Assembly (NCBI RefSeq): GCF_000021645.1 | Contig: NC_011661.1 | Span: 404,723 to 468,722, forward strand | Source of the DNA: Dictyoglomus turgidum DSM 6724 | GTDB lineage: Bacteria; Dictyoglomota; Dictyoglomia; Dictyoglomales; Dictyoglomaceae | Direction of reading: 5' to 3' | Length of the DNA stretch: 64,000 nucleotides | In this document: in pieces, positions 8,107-17,314 of the stretch | How the letters are laid out: every line of letters starts with the position of its first letter | Position numbering within the stretch: the first letter of the stretch is position 1 | Translations under genes and position numbers: made by a program | Notes under the pieces: generated by a model | Database searches by the model: none | Seen by the model: the letters and a program-made list of their open reading frames with translations, nothing else | Told to the model about the DNA's origin: nothing

Positions 8107-9927
8107 ATGAGTAGAATTTTTCCTATGAGAATTGGGGAGAAAAGGTTTATTGAGGATTATCCTAAGGTGGGAATACGTCCAACCATTGATGGTAGATATG
8201 GTGGAGTAAGAGAATCATTAGAAGAGCAAACCATGAATTTAGCAAAAGCTGTGGCTGAATTTATTGAAAACAACGTTTATTTACCTAATGGAGAGAGAGT
8301 TAAGTGTGTAATTCCTCAAAGGTGTATTGGGGGAGTAGCTGAAGCAAGAATGGCAGATGAGCTATTTAGAAAAGAAGGGGTAGGAGTTTCTATTACTGTT
8401 ACGCCCTGCTGGTGTTATGGTGCAGAAACTATGGATATGAGCTTGGATATACCAAAGGCAGTCTGGGGTTTTAATGGGACTGAGAGACCTGGAGCTGTAT
8501 ATTTAGCAGCTGTTTCTGCTGCACATAATCAAAAGGGACTGCCTATATTTAAGATCTATGGAAAAGATGTACAAGATAAAGACGATTACAATATACCGTT
8601 AGATGTGAAAGAAAAGATTTTGAAATTTGTTAAAAGCGCCCTCGCAGTAGCAGTTATGAAGAATAAATCTTATCTTTCCATTGGGAGTGTTTCTATGGGA
8701 ATTGCAGGGTCTATTGTAGATCCAGACTTCTTTGAAGATTATTTAGGAATGAGAGTTGAGTATGTAGATATGACTGAAATTATCAGAAGAATAGAGAGAA
8801 AAATTTACGATGAAGAAGAATTTAAGAGGGCAATGGAATGGGTGAGAAAGTATTGTAAGGAGGGAGAAGATCCAAATCCTCCTGATAAGAGGGTTGATGA
8901 AAAGAAGAAACAGGAGGTTTGGGAATTTGTAGTTAAAATGACTCTAATTATAAGAGATTTAATGGTGGGAAATAAAAAATTAGAAGAATTGGGTTATCCT
9001 GAGGAAAGCTTAGGGCATAATGCGATAGTTGCAGGTTTTCAAGGACAACGTCAATGGACAGATCACTTTCCTAATGGCGATTTTACAGAGGCAATTTTAA
9101 ATACTTCCTTTGATTGGAATGGGTTAAGACAACCATATATATTGGCTACAGAAAATGATAGCCTCAATGGGGTAGTTATGCTTTTTGGGCATTTGTTAAC
9201 AAATACTGCTCAGATCTTTGCTGATGTAAGAACTTACTGGAGTCCTGAAGCAATTTATAGAGTTACAGGTTGGAAACCAGAGGGATTAGCTCAAAACGGA
9301 GTAATTCATCTGATAAATTCAGGACCTGCAGCCCTTGATGGAACAGGTCAACAGGAAATTGAAGGTAAACCAGCAATAAAACCATTCTGGGAGATAAGTG
9401 ATGAGGAGGTTATAAAGTGTTTGGATGCAACCAAATTCTGCTATGCCAATTTAGGCTACTTTAGGGGTGGAGGATTCTCTACTAAGTTCGTTACAAGAGG
9501 GGAAATGCCTGTAACTATAAGTAGATTAAATATAGTTAAGGGGCTTGGTCCTGTGTTACAGATTGCTGAGGGATATACAGTAGAACTCCCTCCTCATGTT
9601 CATGAAGTTCTTGATAAAAGGACAGATCCTACTTGGCCTACCACTTGGTTTGTTCCTAAATTAACAGGGAAAGGTGCTTTTAAGAGTGTCTATTCTGTAA
9701 TGGAGAATTGGGGGGCTAATCATTGTGCTATAACTTATGGACATGTAGGAGATTTGTTTATTACCCTTGCTTCCATTTTAAGAATCCCAGTGAATATGCA
9801 TAATGTGGAAGAAGAAAGAATTTTTAGGCCCAGTGCCTGGTCCATGTTTGGTACCGAAGAGTTAGAAAGTGCAGATTTTAGAGCTTGTATGAATTTTGGC
9901 CCTTTGTATAAGAAAGTAGCAAAATAA
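8107..9927 (+). CDS. fucI: L-fucose isomerase
   Basis: A 606-aa protein with the usual FucI length and motifs throughout. The Mn2+ site residues known in the E. coli enzyme are all present: Glu328 in FTEAILN, Asp351 in TENDSLNG and His539 in GANHCA. The [13 protein letters not shown] signature precedes them. The enzyme converts L-fucose to L-fuculose and often also D-arabinose to D-ribulose, in the cytoplasm as a hexamer. It is the first enzyme gene after the LacI regulator, with a GGGAGG SD. Fuculokinase is not adjacent; the rhamnulokinase and class II aldolase further downstream could serve both sugars. Confidence 0.95.
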   Translation: MSRIFPMRIGEKRFIEDYPKVGIRPTIDGRYGGVRESLEEQTMNLAKAVAEFIENNVYLPNGERVKCVIPQRCIGGVAEARMADELFRKEGVGVSITVTPCWCYGAETMDMSLDIPKAVWGFNGTERPGAVYLAAVSAAHNQKGLPIFKIYGKDVQDKDDYNIPLDVKEKILKFVKSALAVAVMKNKSYLSIGSVSMGIAGSIVDPDFFEDYLGMRVEYVDMTEIIRRIERKIYDEEEFKRAMEWVRKYCKEGEDPNPPDKRVDEKKKQEVWEFVVKMTLIIRDLMVGNKKLEELGYPEESLGHNAIVAGFQGQRQWTDHFPNGDFTEAILNTSFDWNGLRQPYILATENDSLNGVVMLFGHLLTNTAQIFADVRTYWSPEAIYRVTGWKPEGLAQNGVIHLINSGPAALDGTGQQEIEGKPAIKPFWEISDEEVIKCLDATKFCYANLGYFRGGGFSTKFVTRGEMPVTISRLNIVKGLGPVLQIAEGYTVELPPHVHEVLDKRTDPTWPTTWFVPKLTGKGAFKSVYSVMENWGANHCAITYGHVGDLFITLASILRIPVNMHNVEEERIFRPSAWSMFGTEELESADFRACMNFGPLYKKVAK

Positions 9928-9970
9928 AAGGAAGGGGTGTGAAACTATAAGTACTGAAACCTTAGTTTTA

Positions 9971-11455
9971 ATGGAGAATATAAACAAAAGCTTCCCTGGG
10001 GTTCAGGCTTTAAAAGATGCCTATTTTGAGCTTAATAAGGGAGAAGTGCACGCATTGGTTGGAGAGAATGGAGCAGGAAAATCTACTCTAATGAAGATTT
10101 TAGTAGGAGCTTATAGAAAAGATTCGGGAAGGATTATTTACAAAGGAAAAGAAGTAGACATTCCTAATCCTCGTGTTGCTCAAGAAATGGGAATAAGCAT
10201 GGTGTTTCAGGAATTAAATTTAATGCCACATTTAACCGTAGCACAAAATATATTTATAGGAAGAGAACCTAAGAGGAAAAATCTACCTATATTCTTAGAT
10301 GATGACGAGATAAACAAGAGGACAAAAGAGCTTCTTAATATGCTTCATTTAAAAGTAGAACCTAATGTTAAAGTCTCTAATTTAAGTGTAGGCAAACAAC
10401 AAATGGTAGAAATTGCAAAGGCACTATCTTTTAATTCAGAAGTTATTATCTTTGATGAGCCTACTGCTGCATTGAGTGAGGCAGAAACCGAGGAACTCTT
10501 TAGTGTAATAAGAAAGCTTAAAAGTCAAGGAATAGGAATAATATATATTTCTCATAGATTAGAAGAATTGAGAGAAATAGCTGACAGAGTGACAGTTATG
10601 AGAGATGGACAATACATAGGTACTGATTATATGAAGAATCTAACCATAGAAAAGATCATAAGCATGATGGTGGGGAGAGAGATATATGAAACTTTACGGG
10701 AGAAGGAAGTAGAAGAAAATGCAGAAGTGGTATTAGAAGTAAGAAATCTTAAAAGAAGTAAGGTTTTTAGAGATATTAGTTTTAGTTTGAGAAAAGGAGA
10801 AATTTTAGGATTTGCTGGCTTGATAGGAGCAGGAAGAACAGAGGTTGCGAGGGCTATATTTGGAGCAGATCCTGTGGATTCTGGTGAAGTTTATGTGAAA
10901 GGTAAAAAAGTGCATATAAGGAATCCATGGGATGCTATCAGTCATGGAATTGCATACCTTTCCGAAGATAGAAAAAGATATGGATTAATGCCTGATCTTG
11001 ATGTTAAATCTAACATTATTTTACCTTCAATGAAAGATTTTTTAAAAGCCTTAGGTTTTGTAGACGATAAGAAGGCTGAAAAGGTGAGTAATGAATATAT
11101 ACAAAGATTGAGAATAAGAACTCCATCGGTTAGACAAAAAGTTAAAAATCTTTCTGGTGGAAATCAACAGAAGGTAGTAGTAGCAAAATGGTTACTTAGG
11201 AACTGCGATATTCTTATTTTTGACGAACCTACCAGAGGGATAGATGTGGGGGCAAAGAATGAAATATATAAATTGTTGAATGAATTAATAGCCGAAGGTA
11301 AGTCAATAATTATGATATCTTCAGAGCTTCCTGAAATTTTGAGAATGAGTCATAGAATTGTGGTGATGTGTGAGGGAAGGATTACAGGGATACTGGATGC
11401 TGATGAGGCAACGGAAGAAAAAATCCTGAAGTATGCTACTATGTACGAGGATTAA
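9971..11455 (+). CDS. Sugar ABC transporter ATPase, ribose/RbsA type (two ATPase domains)
   Basis: Two ABC cassettes lie in one chain. The first has Walker A GENGAGKST, signature LSVGKQQMVEIAKAL and Walker B VIIFDEPTAAL. The second has a degenerate Walker A (GLIGAGRTE), the signature LSGGNQQKVVVAKWL and ILIFDEPTRGID, as in RbsA/MglA. It energises import of a pentose- or deoxyhexose-like sugar with the permease and binding protein that follow. The ATG at 9971 has no SD and would remove the first beta-strand. The frame is open upstream, and the best SD (GGAAGGGGTG, 9930-9939) sits 7 nt before an ATA codon at 9947 that would give the usual N-terminus (STETLVL). Confidence 0.9.
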   Translation: MENINKSFPGVQALKDAYFELNKGEVHALVGENGAGKSTLMKILVGAYRKDSGRIIYKGKEVDIPNPRVAQEMGISMVFQELNLMPHLTVAQNIFIGREPKRKNLPIFLDDDEINKRTKELLNMLHLKVEPNVKVSNLSVGKQQMVEIAKALSFNSEVIIFDEPTAALSEAETEELFSVIRKLKSQGIGIIYISHRLEELREIADRVTVMRDGQYIGTDYMKNLTIEKIISMMVGREIYETLREKEVEENAEVVLEVRNLKRSKVFRDISFSLRKGEILGFAGLIGAGRTEVARAIFGADPVDSGEVYVKGKKVHIRNPWDAISHGIAYLSEDRKRYGLMPDLDVKSNIILPSMKDFLKALGFVDDKKAEKVSNEYIQRLRIRTPSVRQKVKNLSGGNQQKVVVAKWLLRNCDILIFDEPTRGIDVGAKNEIYKLLNELIAEGKSIIMISSELPEILRMSHRIVVMCEGRITGILDADEATEEKILKYATMYED

Positions 11456-11472
11456 AAGGAGGTTTAAATTAA

Positions 11473-12459
11473 ATGGTAGGTAAATTGTCAATTTTATTTT
11501 CTAAAAGTGGTTTGAGACAAATATTAATGTTTGCAAGCCTATTTTTGCTTTTTGTTTTCTTCTCCTTAGCTTCACCTAACTTTTTAACTTATGAGAACAT
11601 AATTGCAATTTTGCTTGCAACTTGTGTAAATGGACTTCTTGCCCTTGGTGTAACCTTTGTAATCATTACGGGAGGCATTGATCTATCTATTGGAACAGTA
11701 ATGACTATTTCTGCTGTCATGACTGGTGTTTTTATAACTTTTTGGAGAATACCTGTTTTTATTGGAGTTCTTGGAGGAATTCTTACTGGGGTTCTGGCGG
11801 GATTTATTAATGGTACTGTGATCTCTAAGATGAAATTACCTCCCTTTATTGCTACCTTAGGTATGATGATGATAGCTAAAGGTTTAGCTTTAGTGGTTTC
11901 AGGGTGTAGACCTATTTATTTTAATGATACTCCTATCTTTAATAAGATTGCTATGGGATCCATATTGGGTAGGATCTTCCCTGGGTTAGGAGATTTTCCC
12001 AATGCAATCCTATGGTTTGTTCTCTTTATAATCATTGCACATATTCTTCTTACAAGAACAGCTCTTGGTAGGTATACCTTTGCAATTGGAAGTAATGAGG
12101 AAGCTGCGAGACTTTCAGGATTAAATGTAGATAAATGGAAGACTATAATATATTCCTTATGTGGAATGTTTGTAGGTATAGCAGGAGTTATAATGGCTTC
12201 AAGATTGAATTCAGCTCAACCTGCCTTAGGACAAGGATACGAACTTGATGCCATAGCTGCTGTAGTAATAGGAGGAACATCCTTAAGAGGTGGAGAAGGA
12301 TCGGTCATTGGGACTGTTATAGGAGCTTTGATAATGAGTACTCTTACCAATGGTTTAAGAATCTTGTCTGTACCCCAGGAGTGGCAGATTGTGGTTAGTG
12401 GAATCATAGTTATTGGTGCTGTATATCTTGACATTATAAGAAGGAGTAGAGAAGCATGA
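11473..12459 (+). CDS. Sugar ABC transporter permease, RbsC type
   Basis: A 328-aa, very hydrophobic protein with about 8-10 membrane helices. It carries the branched-chain/ribose permease motifs: VTFVIITGGIDLSIGTVM, FIATLGMMMIAKGLALV, the cytoplasmic coupling segment AIGSNEEAARLSGLNV, and the late loop DAIAAVVIGGTSLRGGEGS. It forms the channel of the transporter encoded by its neighbours. It starts 18 bp after the ATPase gene behind AGGAGG. The stem-loop at 12469-12500 separates it from the binding-protein gene. Confidence 0.92.
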   Translation: MVGKLSILFSKSGLRQILMFASLFLLFVFFSLASPNFLTYENIIAILLATCVNGLLALGVTFVIITGGIDLSIGTVMTISAVMTGVFITFWRIPVFIGVLGGILTGVLAGFINGTVISKMKLPPFIATLGMMMIAKGLALVVSGCRPIYFNDTPIFNKIAMGSILGRIFPGLGDFPNAILWFVLFIIIAHILLTRTALGRYTFAIGSNEEAARLSGLNVDKWKTIIYSLCGMFVGIAGVIMASRLNSAQPALGQGYELDAIAAVVIGGTSLRGGEGSVIGTVIGALIMSTLTNGLRILSVPQEWQIVVSGIIVIGAVYLDIIRRSREA

Positions 12460-12468
12460 ATAAATTAG

Positions 12469-12500
12469 ATAATATTTGCCAGTATTCTGGCAAATATTAT
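12469..12500. other. Perfect intercistronic stem-loop between permease and binding-protein genes
   Basis: Arms ATAATATTTGCCAG and CTGGCAAATATTAT are exact reverse complements (14 bp) around a TATT loop. The next bases are AAAAAAATC, not a T-run, so a standard intrinsic terminator is not formed on the plus strand. It is placed to protect or process the mRNA and give the downstream binding protein its own expression level. Confidence 0.7.
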
Positions 12501-12532
12501 AAAAAAATCTTAATTTGGGGGAGGTTTTCAAA

Positions 12533-13471
12533 ATGAAGCGTTTTTTAATCGTAACCTTAATTTCTCTTTTCCTAATTGGTTTCTCAATCACGTCAGCACA
12601 AAGGCCATATATTGCGATGATTTCAAAAGGATTCCAACATCAATTTTGGCAAGCAGTAAAAATGGGAGCTGAAAAGGCAGCAAAAGATTTGAATGTTACT
12701 ATCACTTTTGAGGGACCTGAGTCTGAAGCAATGGTGGATAAACAAATTGAGATGTTGCAAGCTGCTCTTGCTAAAAAACCTGCAGCTCTTTGTATTGCAG
12801 CTCTTGATAGTAAAGCGGTTATACCTTATCTTGAAAAGGCACATGCTATGGGGATTCCAGTAATTGGTTTTGATTCTGGAGTAGATAGCGATATTCCTGT
12901 AACCACTGTTGCAACAGACAATATTAAAGCAGCAGGATATGCCGCAGATATGATGGCAAAATTTATTAATAGGGTGGGAGAGGTGGCTTTGGTAGTTCAT
13001 GACCAAGTAAGTAGGACAGGAATTGATAGAAGAGATGGTTTTGTGAATAGAATTAAAGCAAAATACCCATTAATCAAGATTGTAGATATTCAATATGGTG
13101 GAGGAGATCATCTCAAATCTACTGATTTGACAAAAGCTATCATACAAGCCCATCCAAGATTAAAAGGAATATTTGGTGCAAATGAAGGTTCGGCTATAGG
13201 AGTTATTAATGCGGTAAGAGAGATGAATAAGGTTGGAAAAATAGTAGTAATAGGCTATGATTCTGGTAAACAACAGATTGATGCTATAAAGTCTGGTTTA
13301 ATGGCTGGAGCTATTACTCAAAACCCAGTAGGAATGGGCTATATGGCTGTTGAGGCAGCAGTAAAAGCCATTAAAGGCGAGAAATTACCAAAATTCATTG
13401 ATAGTGGATTCTATTGGTATGATAAGACCAATATAGATGATCCTAAGATAAAGCAGTGTCTTTACGAGTAG
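12533..13471 (+). CDS. Periplasmic sugar-binding protein of the ribose-type ABC transporter
   Basis: The ATG at 12533 is preferred over an upstream GTG at 12515, because GGGGGAGG (12517-12524) lies correctly before it and the chain then begins with a clean signal peptide (KRFLIVTLISLFLIGFSITSAQ, cleavage near residue 22). The mature protein is a periplasmic-binding-protein type I fold (IAMISKGFQHQFWQAVKMGAEKAAKDL, ALDSKAVIPYLEKA, VIGFDSGV, GIFGANEGSAIG, VIGYDSG). It should deliver the sugar to the permease/ATPase encoded upstream. Fucose is the likely ligand only because of fucI. A strong terminator follows. Confidence 0.9.
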   Translation: MKRFLIVTLISLFLIGFSITSAQRPYIAMISKGFQHQFWQAVKMGAEKAAKDLNVTITFEGPESEAMVDKQIEMLQAALAKKPAALCIAALDSKAVIPYLEKAHAMGIPVIGFDSGVDSDIPVTTVATDNIKAAGYAADMMAKFINRVGEVALVVHDQVSRTGIDRRDGFVNRIKAKYPLIKIVDIQYGGGDHLKSTDLTKAIIQAHPRLKGIFGANEGSAIGVINAVREMNKVGKIVVIGYDSGKQQIDAIKSGLMAGAITQNPVGMGYMAVEAAVKAIKGEKLPKFIDSGFYWYDKTNIDDPKIKQCLYE

Positions 13472-13506
13472 TTGTAAATCTGATTATTAGTTAATACAAA
13501 ATACTT

Positions 13507-13533
13507 AGGGGAGGCTAAAAAGCCTCCCCTTTT
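13507..13533 (+). terminator. Intrinsic terminator of the fucI operon
   Basis: A 10-bp stem (AGGGGAGGCT / AGCCTCCCCT) with an AAAA loop is followed by TTTT. It lies 36 nt after the binding-protein stop codon. Confidence 0.9.
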
Positions 13534-13548
13534 CTATTTGTTATTTTT

Positions 13549-13577
13549 TTGACAAGCTTGTTATTTTTATGTAAAAT
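13549..13577 (+). promoter_or_regulatory. Promoter of the rhamnose-type transport/catabolic operon
   Basis: A perfect TTGACA (13549-13554), a 17-bp spacer and TAAAAT (13572-13577). The transcript would start near 13584 and carry a leader of about 118 nt before the first gene. TTGACAAGCTTGTTATTTTT contains the short palindrome CAAGCTTG next to the -35 hexamer, a possible regulator site. Confidence 0.8.
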
Positions 13578-13629
13578 AAAAACAAGTGAAAATATAAAAT
13601 GATCAAAAATGAAAAAACTTTGCTATGGG

Positions 13630-13637
13630 AGGAGGTG
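13630..13637 (+). promoter_or_regulatory. SD-like element inside the leader, without a proper ORF
   Basis: AGGAGGTG is a near-perfect anti-SD match 65 nt upstream of the true start at 13702, which has its own SD (GGGGGG). The only reading frame it could serve is a GTG-led frame of three or four codons ending at TAG. The arrangement resembles leader SD elements known to stabilise mRNA in Bacillus (STAB-SD). That function is inferred here. Confidence 0.4.
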
Positions 13638-13701
13638 TGGAATAGTAGATTTTAAATTGGGTCTTGTAATTTAAAAATTTTATTTTTAAGGGGGGAATCC
13701 T

Positions 13702-14706
13702 ATGAAGAAGTTTCTGATTGTTTTACTTCTTGTATTGTTAATTGTATTAGGAACAGAGAGTTTCGCTCAAAAGAAATATGTAATTGGATTAGTAACCAAA
13801 ACAGCAGGTAATCCTTTCTTTGAAGCAGTAAATAAGGGAGCACAAGAGGCAGCAAAAGAGTTGGGTATCACTGTAATACATCAAGCTCCTGCAGCATCCA
13901 GTGTACAAGGGCAAATTGATATAATAAATTCAATGATTGCTCAAAAAGTTAGTGCAATTTGTATTTCCGCAAACGATCCTGACGCTTTAGTACCTGTATG
14001 CAGAAAGGCACAACTTAGAGGGATTCCTGTAGTAACATTTGACTCAGCAGTAAAACCACAAGGGAGAAAATTATTTGTAAACCAGGCAGATATGGAACAA
14101 ATAGGAAGGATTCAGGTACAACTCTTAGCAAAGATGATTAATTATGAGGGTGAAATTGCTATATTAAGTGCTGCATCTACAATGGCAAACCAAAATACTT
14201 GGATTGCTTGGATGAAGGAAGAGTTAAAGAAACCAGAGTATAGCAAGATGAAACTGGTAGCCATAGTTTATGGGGATGACATAAGGGAGAAGAGTTATAA
14301 CGAGGCAATGGGATTGTTTAAGTCTTATCCTAACTTAAAGGGCATAATTGCTCCTACTACTGTTGGTATTGCAGCGGCTGCTCGTGCTATTGAGGATGCT
14401 GGATTATCTGGTAAAGTTCAGCTTACAGGACTTGGATTACCAAGTGAAATGGCAGAGTATGTAAAAAGAGGTACCTGTAAAGCATTTGCTTTGTGGAATC
14501 CTATAGATTTAGGATACGCAACAATTTATGCAACTTATCGTTTATTAAACAGAGAAATTAAAGGGAATGTTGGAGAGAAAGTTAATTTAGGAAGACTTGG
14601 AGAAAGAACCATTGTAGACGAAGGAAACGGTGGAAGAATGATAATTCTTGGACCTCCATTTGTGTTTGATGCTGCCAACATAGATTATTGGTCTAAAGTC
14701 TACTAA
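13702..14706 (+). CDS. Rhamnose-type ABC transporter sugar-binding protein
   Basis: The 334-aa protein starts with a signal peptide (MKKFLIVLLLVLLIVLGTESFAQ). It has a periplasmic-binding type I fold close to the rhamnose/AI-2 (RhaS/LsrB) group: LVTKTAGNPFFEAVNKGAQEAAKELG, ANDPDALVPVCRKAQLRGIPVVTFDS, TTVGIAAAARAIEDAG and FALWNPIDLGYATIY. It would capture L-rhamnose or a similar deoxysugar in the periplasm. The following ATPase and two permeases complete the system. The start has a strong SD (AAGGGGGGAATCCT), and the leader holds the SD-like element at 13630. A terminator-like hairpin follows directly. Confidence 0.9.
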   Translation: MKKFLIVLLLVLLIVLGTESFAQKKYVIGLVTKTAGNPFFEAVNKGAQEAAKELGITVIHQAPAASSVQGQIDIINSMIAQKVSAICISANDPDALVPVCRKAQLRGIPVVTFDSAVKPQGRKLFVNQADMEQIGRIQVQLLAKMINYEGEIAILSAASTMANQNTWIAWMKEELKKPEYSKMKLVAIVYGDDIREKSYNEAMGLFKSYPNLKGIIAPTTVGIAAAARAIEDAGLSGKVQLTGLGLPSEMAEYVKRGTCKAFALWNPIDLGYATIYATYRLLNREIKGNVGEKVNLGRLGERTIVDEGNGGRMIILGPPFVFDAANIDYWSKVY

Positions 14707-14717
14707 CAGAAATTCCT

Positions 14718-14746
14718 AAGGGGAGGATCAGGATCCTCCCCTTTTA
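14718..14746 (+). terminator. Terminator/attenuator after the binding-protein gene
   Basis: A 12-bp stem (AAGGGGAGGATC / GATCCTCCCCTT) with a 2-nt loop is followed by TTATTTTT. It lies between the binding-protein gene and the ATPase gene. As usual in such operons, it probably stops most transcripts so that the binding protein is made in excess, with partial read-through to the ATPase and permeases. Confidence 0.8.
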
Positions 14747-14776
14747 TTTTTGATTTTGGGAGGGGTTTTTATAATC

Positions 14777-16288
14777 ATGGAAGATTATATTTTAGAGGTT
14801 AGAAATATATATAAATCTTTTACGGGAGCAAAACCGGTTTTAGAAGGTGTGAATTTTAATCTAAAAAAGGGCGAGATTCATGCTTTGCTTGGTGAAAATG
14901 GTGCTGGAAAGTCTACATTGATAAAAATTATAAGTGGAGTTTTACAGCCTGATCATGGGGATATTCTACTGAAGGGTAAGAAGGTGTATTTTGGTAATCC
15001 AATGGATGCTCAAAAACATGGTATTGCAGCAGTTTTTCAAGAGCTTGCTTTATTTCCTGAGTTAAGTGTAGCAGAAAATATATTTATTGGTCATTACAAA
15101 TATAGGACTCTATTTAGAAGTATTGATTGGAAAGATCTTTATAAAGAAGCAAACAGTTTTTTGAATTCATTGGGTATTGAAATAGATCCTAAGGCTCTTG
15201 TTAAAGATTTAAGTATTGCGGAAAGACAAATTGTAGAAATTGCAAGAGTTTTGTCCATAAATCCCGAAATTTTGATTATGGATGAACCTACCTCCTCTTT
15301 AACCTTAGAAGAGACTCAAAGGCTCTTTAATATTGTCAGGAGTTTAAAAGAAAAAGGAACATCCATAATTTTCATATCTCATAGATTGGAGGAAGTTTTT
15401 GCAATAGCAGATAGAGTAACGGTGTTGAGAGATGGGCAATATATAGGAACAAAAAATGTGGCAGAGACAAGTGTGGACGAACTCATTCAGATGATGGTAG
15501 GAAGAAAGTTAGAGGATATGTATCCAAAGGTAGAGACAAAAAAGGGAGAACTTCTATTAAAGGTTGATGGTTTGACAAGAAATGGGGAATTTTATGATGT
15601 TTCTTTTGAGCTTTTTGAGGGTGAAGTTCTGGGTATTGCTGGTCTTGTAGGTTCTGGTAGGACCGAAGTTGCTCAGACCATATTTGGTATAAGAAGTAAA
15701 GATAAAGGAAAGATATATATAAGAGGAGAGGAAGTAAATATAAAGAATCCGAAAGATGCTATAAGTCTTGGGATTGTATACGTTCCTGAAGATAGGCATC
15801 AGCATGGTTTACTTTTACCTATGGATATAGTTTGTAATACTACTCTTCCTATTTTAGAAAGTTTGGCAAATAGGGGGATAATAGATAGGAAAGAGGAGGA
15901 AATACTTACAAAAAAATATTTTGAACTTCTTGATATTAGGGCTTCTGGAATAAGACAAAAGGTGATGAGTCTTTCTGGAGGAAATCAGCAAAAAGTTGTG
16001 CTTGCAAAATGGCTTGCTACTAAACCTAAGATCCTTATTCTTGACGAACCTACCAGAGGGATAGATGTGGGGGCAAAGGTAGCTATATATCAACTAATAA
16101 ATAAGCTTGCTCAAGAGGGCTATGGAATAATTCTTATTTCTTCTGAAATGCCAGAAATTATTGGGATGAGTGATAGGATAATTATAATGCATGAGGGAAG
16201 GATAGTTGGTACTATTTCCAGAAGGGAAGCAACTCAGGAGAAGATTTTATCAATGGCTTTAGGGAGAAAAGTATATACAAAAAGTTAA
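14777..16288 (+). CDS. Rhamnose-type ABC transporter ATPase (two ATPase domains)
   Basis: A 503-aa tandem ABC ATPase. Domain 1 has GENGAGKST, LSIAERQIVEIARVL and ILIMDEPTSSL. Domain 2 has a degenerate Walker A GLVGSGRTE, LSGGNQQKVVLAKWL and ILILDEPTRGID. The open frame reaches back to a TTG at 14750, but GGGAGGGG lies 9-16 nt before the ATG at 14777, so that start is chosen. It pairs with the two permeases that follow. A 38-nt block (16041-16078) is identical to the paralogous ATPase at 11220-11257. Confidence 0.92.
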   Translation: MEDYILEVRNIYKSFTGAKPVLEGVNFNLKKGEIHALLGENGAGKSTLIKIISGVLQPDHGDILLKGKKVYFGNPMDAQKHGIAAVFQELALFPELSVAENIFIGHYKYRTLFRSIDWKDLYKEANSFLNSLGIEIDPKALVKDLSIAERQIVEIARVLSINPEILIMDEPTSSLTLEETQRLFNIVRSLKEKGTSIIFISHRLEEVFAIADRVTVLRDGQYIGTKNVAETSVDELIQMMVGRKLEDMYPKVETKKGELLLKVDGLTRNGEFYDVSFELFEGEVLGIAGLVGSGRTEVAQTIFGIRSKDKGKIYIRGEEVNIKNPKDAISLGIVYVPEDRHQHGLLLPMDIVCNTTLPILESLANRGIIDRKEEEILTKKYFELLDIRASGIRQKVMSLSGGNQQKVVLAKWLATKPKILILDEPTRGIDVGAKVAIYQLINKLAQEGYGIILISSEMPEIIGMSDRIIIMHEGRIVGTISRREATQEKILSMALGRKVYTKS

Positions 16289-16303
16289 CAATTTGGGGAG
16301 GAT

Positions 16304-17314
16304 ATGATGGCAAAAATGGGTTCTATAAATGGGTTAAGAGAAAAAAGTTACGATATTGCAAAATTAAGAGAGATCGGAATAATCTTCCCTCTTTTCCTTT
16401 TTGGATTAATCATAGCATTGAGAAATCCTTATTTTATAAGCTGGGAAAACCTTAGATATATTTTTCTTGACGCATCCATATTAACTATTGTTGCTATAGG
16501 AGAAATGATGGTTATACTTACTGGTGGGATAGATCTTTCTGTAGGTTCTAATCTTGCTTTAACAGGAATGACCGTATCAATGATTTATAGAGATTTTCAT
16601 AATTTTCCTGTAATATTAGCTCCCTTAATTGGAATTTTAATTGGAGGAGTATGTGGGGCTATAAATGGCCTTTTTGTGGCAAAGGGAAAGGTTATTCCTA
16701 TAATTGCTACTCTTTCTACGATGTATATATTTAGAGGAATTGTATATATAATTAGTGGGGGTAGATGGGTTAATGCTCATGAGATGCCTGAAGGCTATAA
16801 ACTTCTTACCCGAGTTGAGATATTAGGCATCCCCATATTAGTAATTTATGCTCTTATTGTTTTTCTCTTTTTTTATTATCTTTTGAATTATAAGGCTATT
16901 GGAAGAAGTATATATGCTGTTGGAAATAATCCTCAATCTGCAATATATATTGGTATTAATAAAGTAAAAGTATTATTCTTAGTTTACCTTATTTCAGGTA
17001 TTCTTGCTGGACTCAGCGGTGTTTTATATACTTCTCGTTTTGCTTCTGCAGAAAGTAGTGCTGCTATAGGATTTGAACTTTCTGCTATTTCTGCCGTGGT
17101 TATTGGAGGAGTAAAAACTACAGGTGGATCCGGAAAGATAGGTGGGGTAGTTTTAGGAGCTTTACTTTTGACAATGATTGTTAATGGATTGAATGTTATG
17201 AAGATATCACCTTTTTATAAGCTCGCTCTTCAAGGCTTGATGTTCTTAATTGCTGTAATTGTAGATTCTTTAATTGCGGAGAGATATTATAAGGGACGTA
17301 GGAGGAGGGTATGA
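16304..17314 (+). CDS. Rhamnose-type ABC transporter permease 1
   Basis: A 336-aa membrane protein of the RbsC/RhaP family. It has the helices and motifs MMVILTGGIDLSVGSNLALTG, IPIIATLSTMYIFRGIVYIISGGRW, SIYAVGNNPQSAIYIGI, and the late loop LSAISAVVIGGVKTTGGSGKIGG. Two adjacent ATG codons (16304 and 16307) follow GGGGAGG; the second has the better spacing. It overlaps the next permease gene by 4 bp (ATGA), showing translational coupling. Two different permeases next to one ATPase match rhamnose and AI-2 transporters rather than ribose transporters. Confidence 0.92.
   Translation: MMAKMGSINGLREKSYDIAKLREIGIIFPLFLFGLIIALRNPYFISWENLRYIFLDASILTIVAIGEMMVILTGGIDLSVGSNLALTGMTVSMIYRDFHNFPVILAPLIGILIGGVCGAINGLFVAKGKVIPIIATLSTMYIFRGIVYIISGGRWVNAHEMPEGYKLLTRVEILGIPILVIYALIVFLFFYYLLNYKAIGRSIYAVGNNPQSAIYIGINKVKVLFLVYLISGILAGLSGVLYTSRFASAESSAAIGFELSAISAVVIGGVKTTGGSGKIGGVVLGALLLTMIVNGLNVMKISPFYKLALQGLMFLIAVIVDSLIAERYYKGRRRRV

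Noticed and set aside
12469-12500. Hairpin as an intrinsic terminator of the fuc permease gene
   Set aside because: It is followed by A residues, not T, in the direction of transcription.
12215-13006. Several minus-strand open frames over the permease and binding-protein genes
   Set aside because: They overlap recognisable ABC transporter genes on the other strand and show no family motif or SD.
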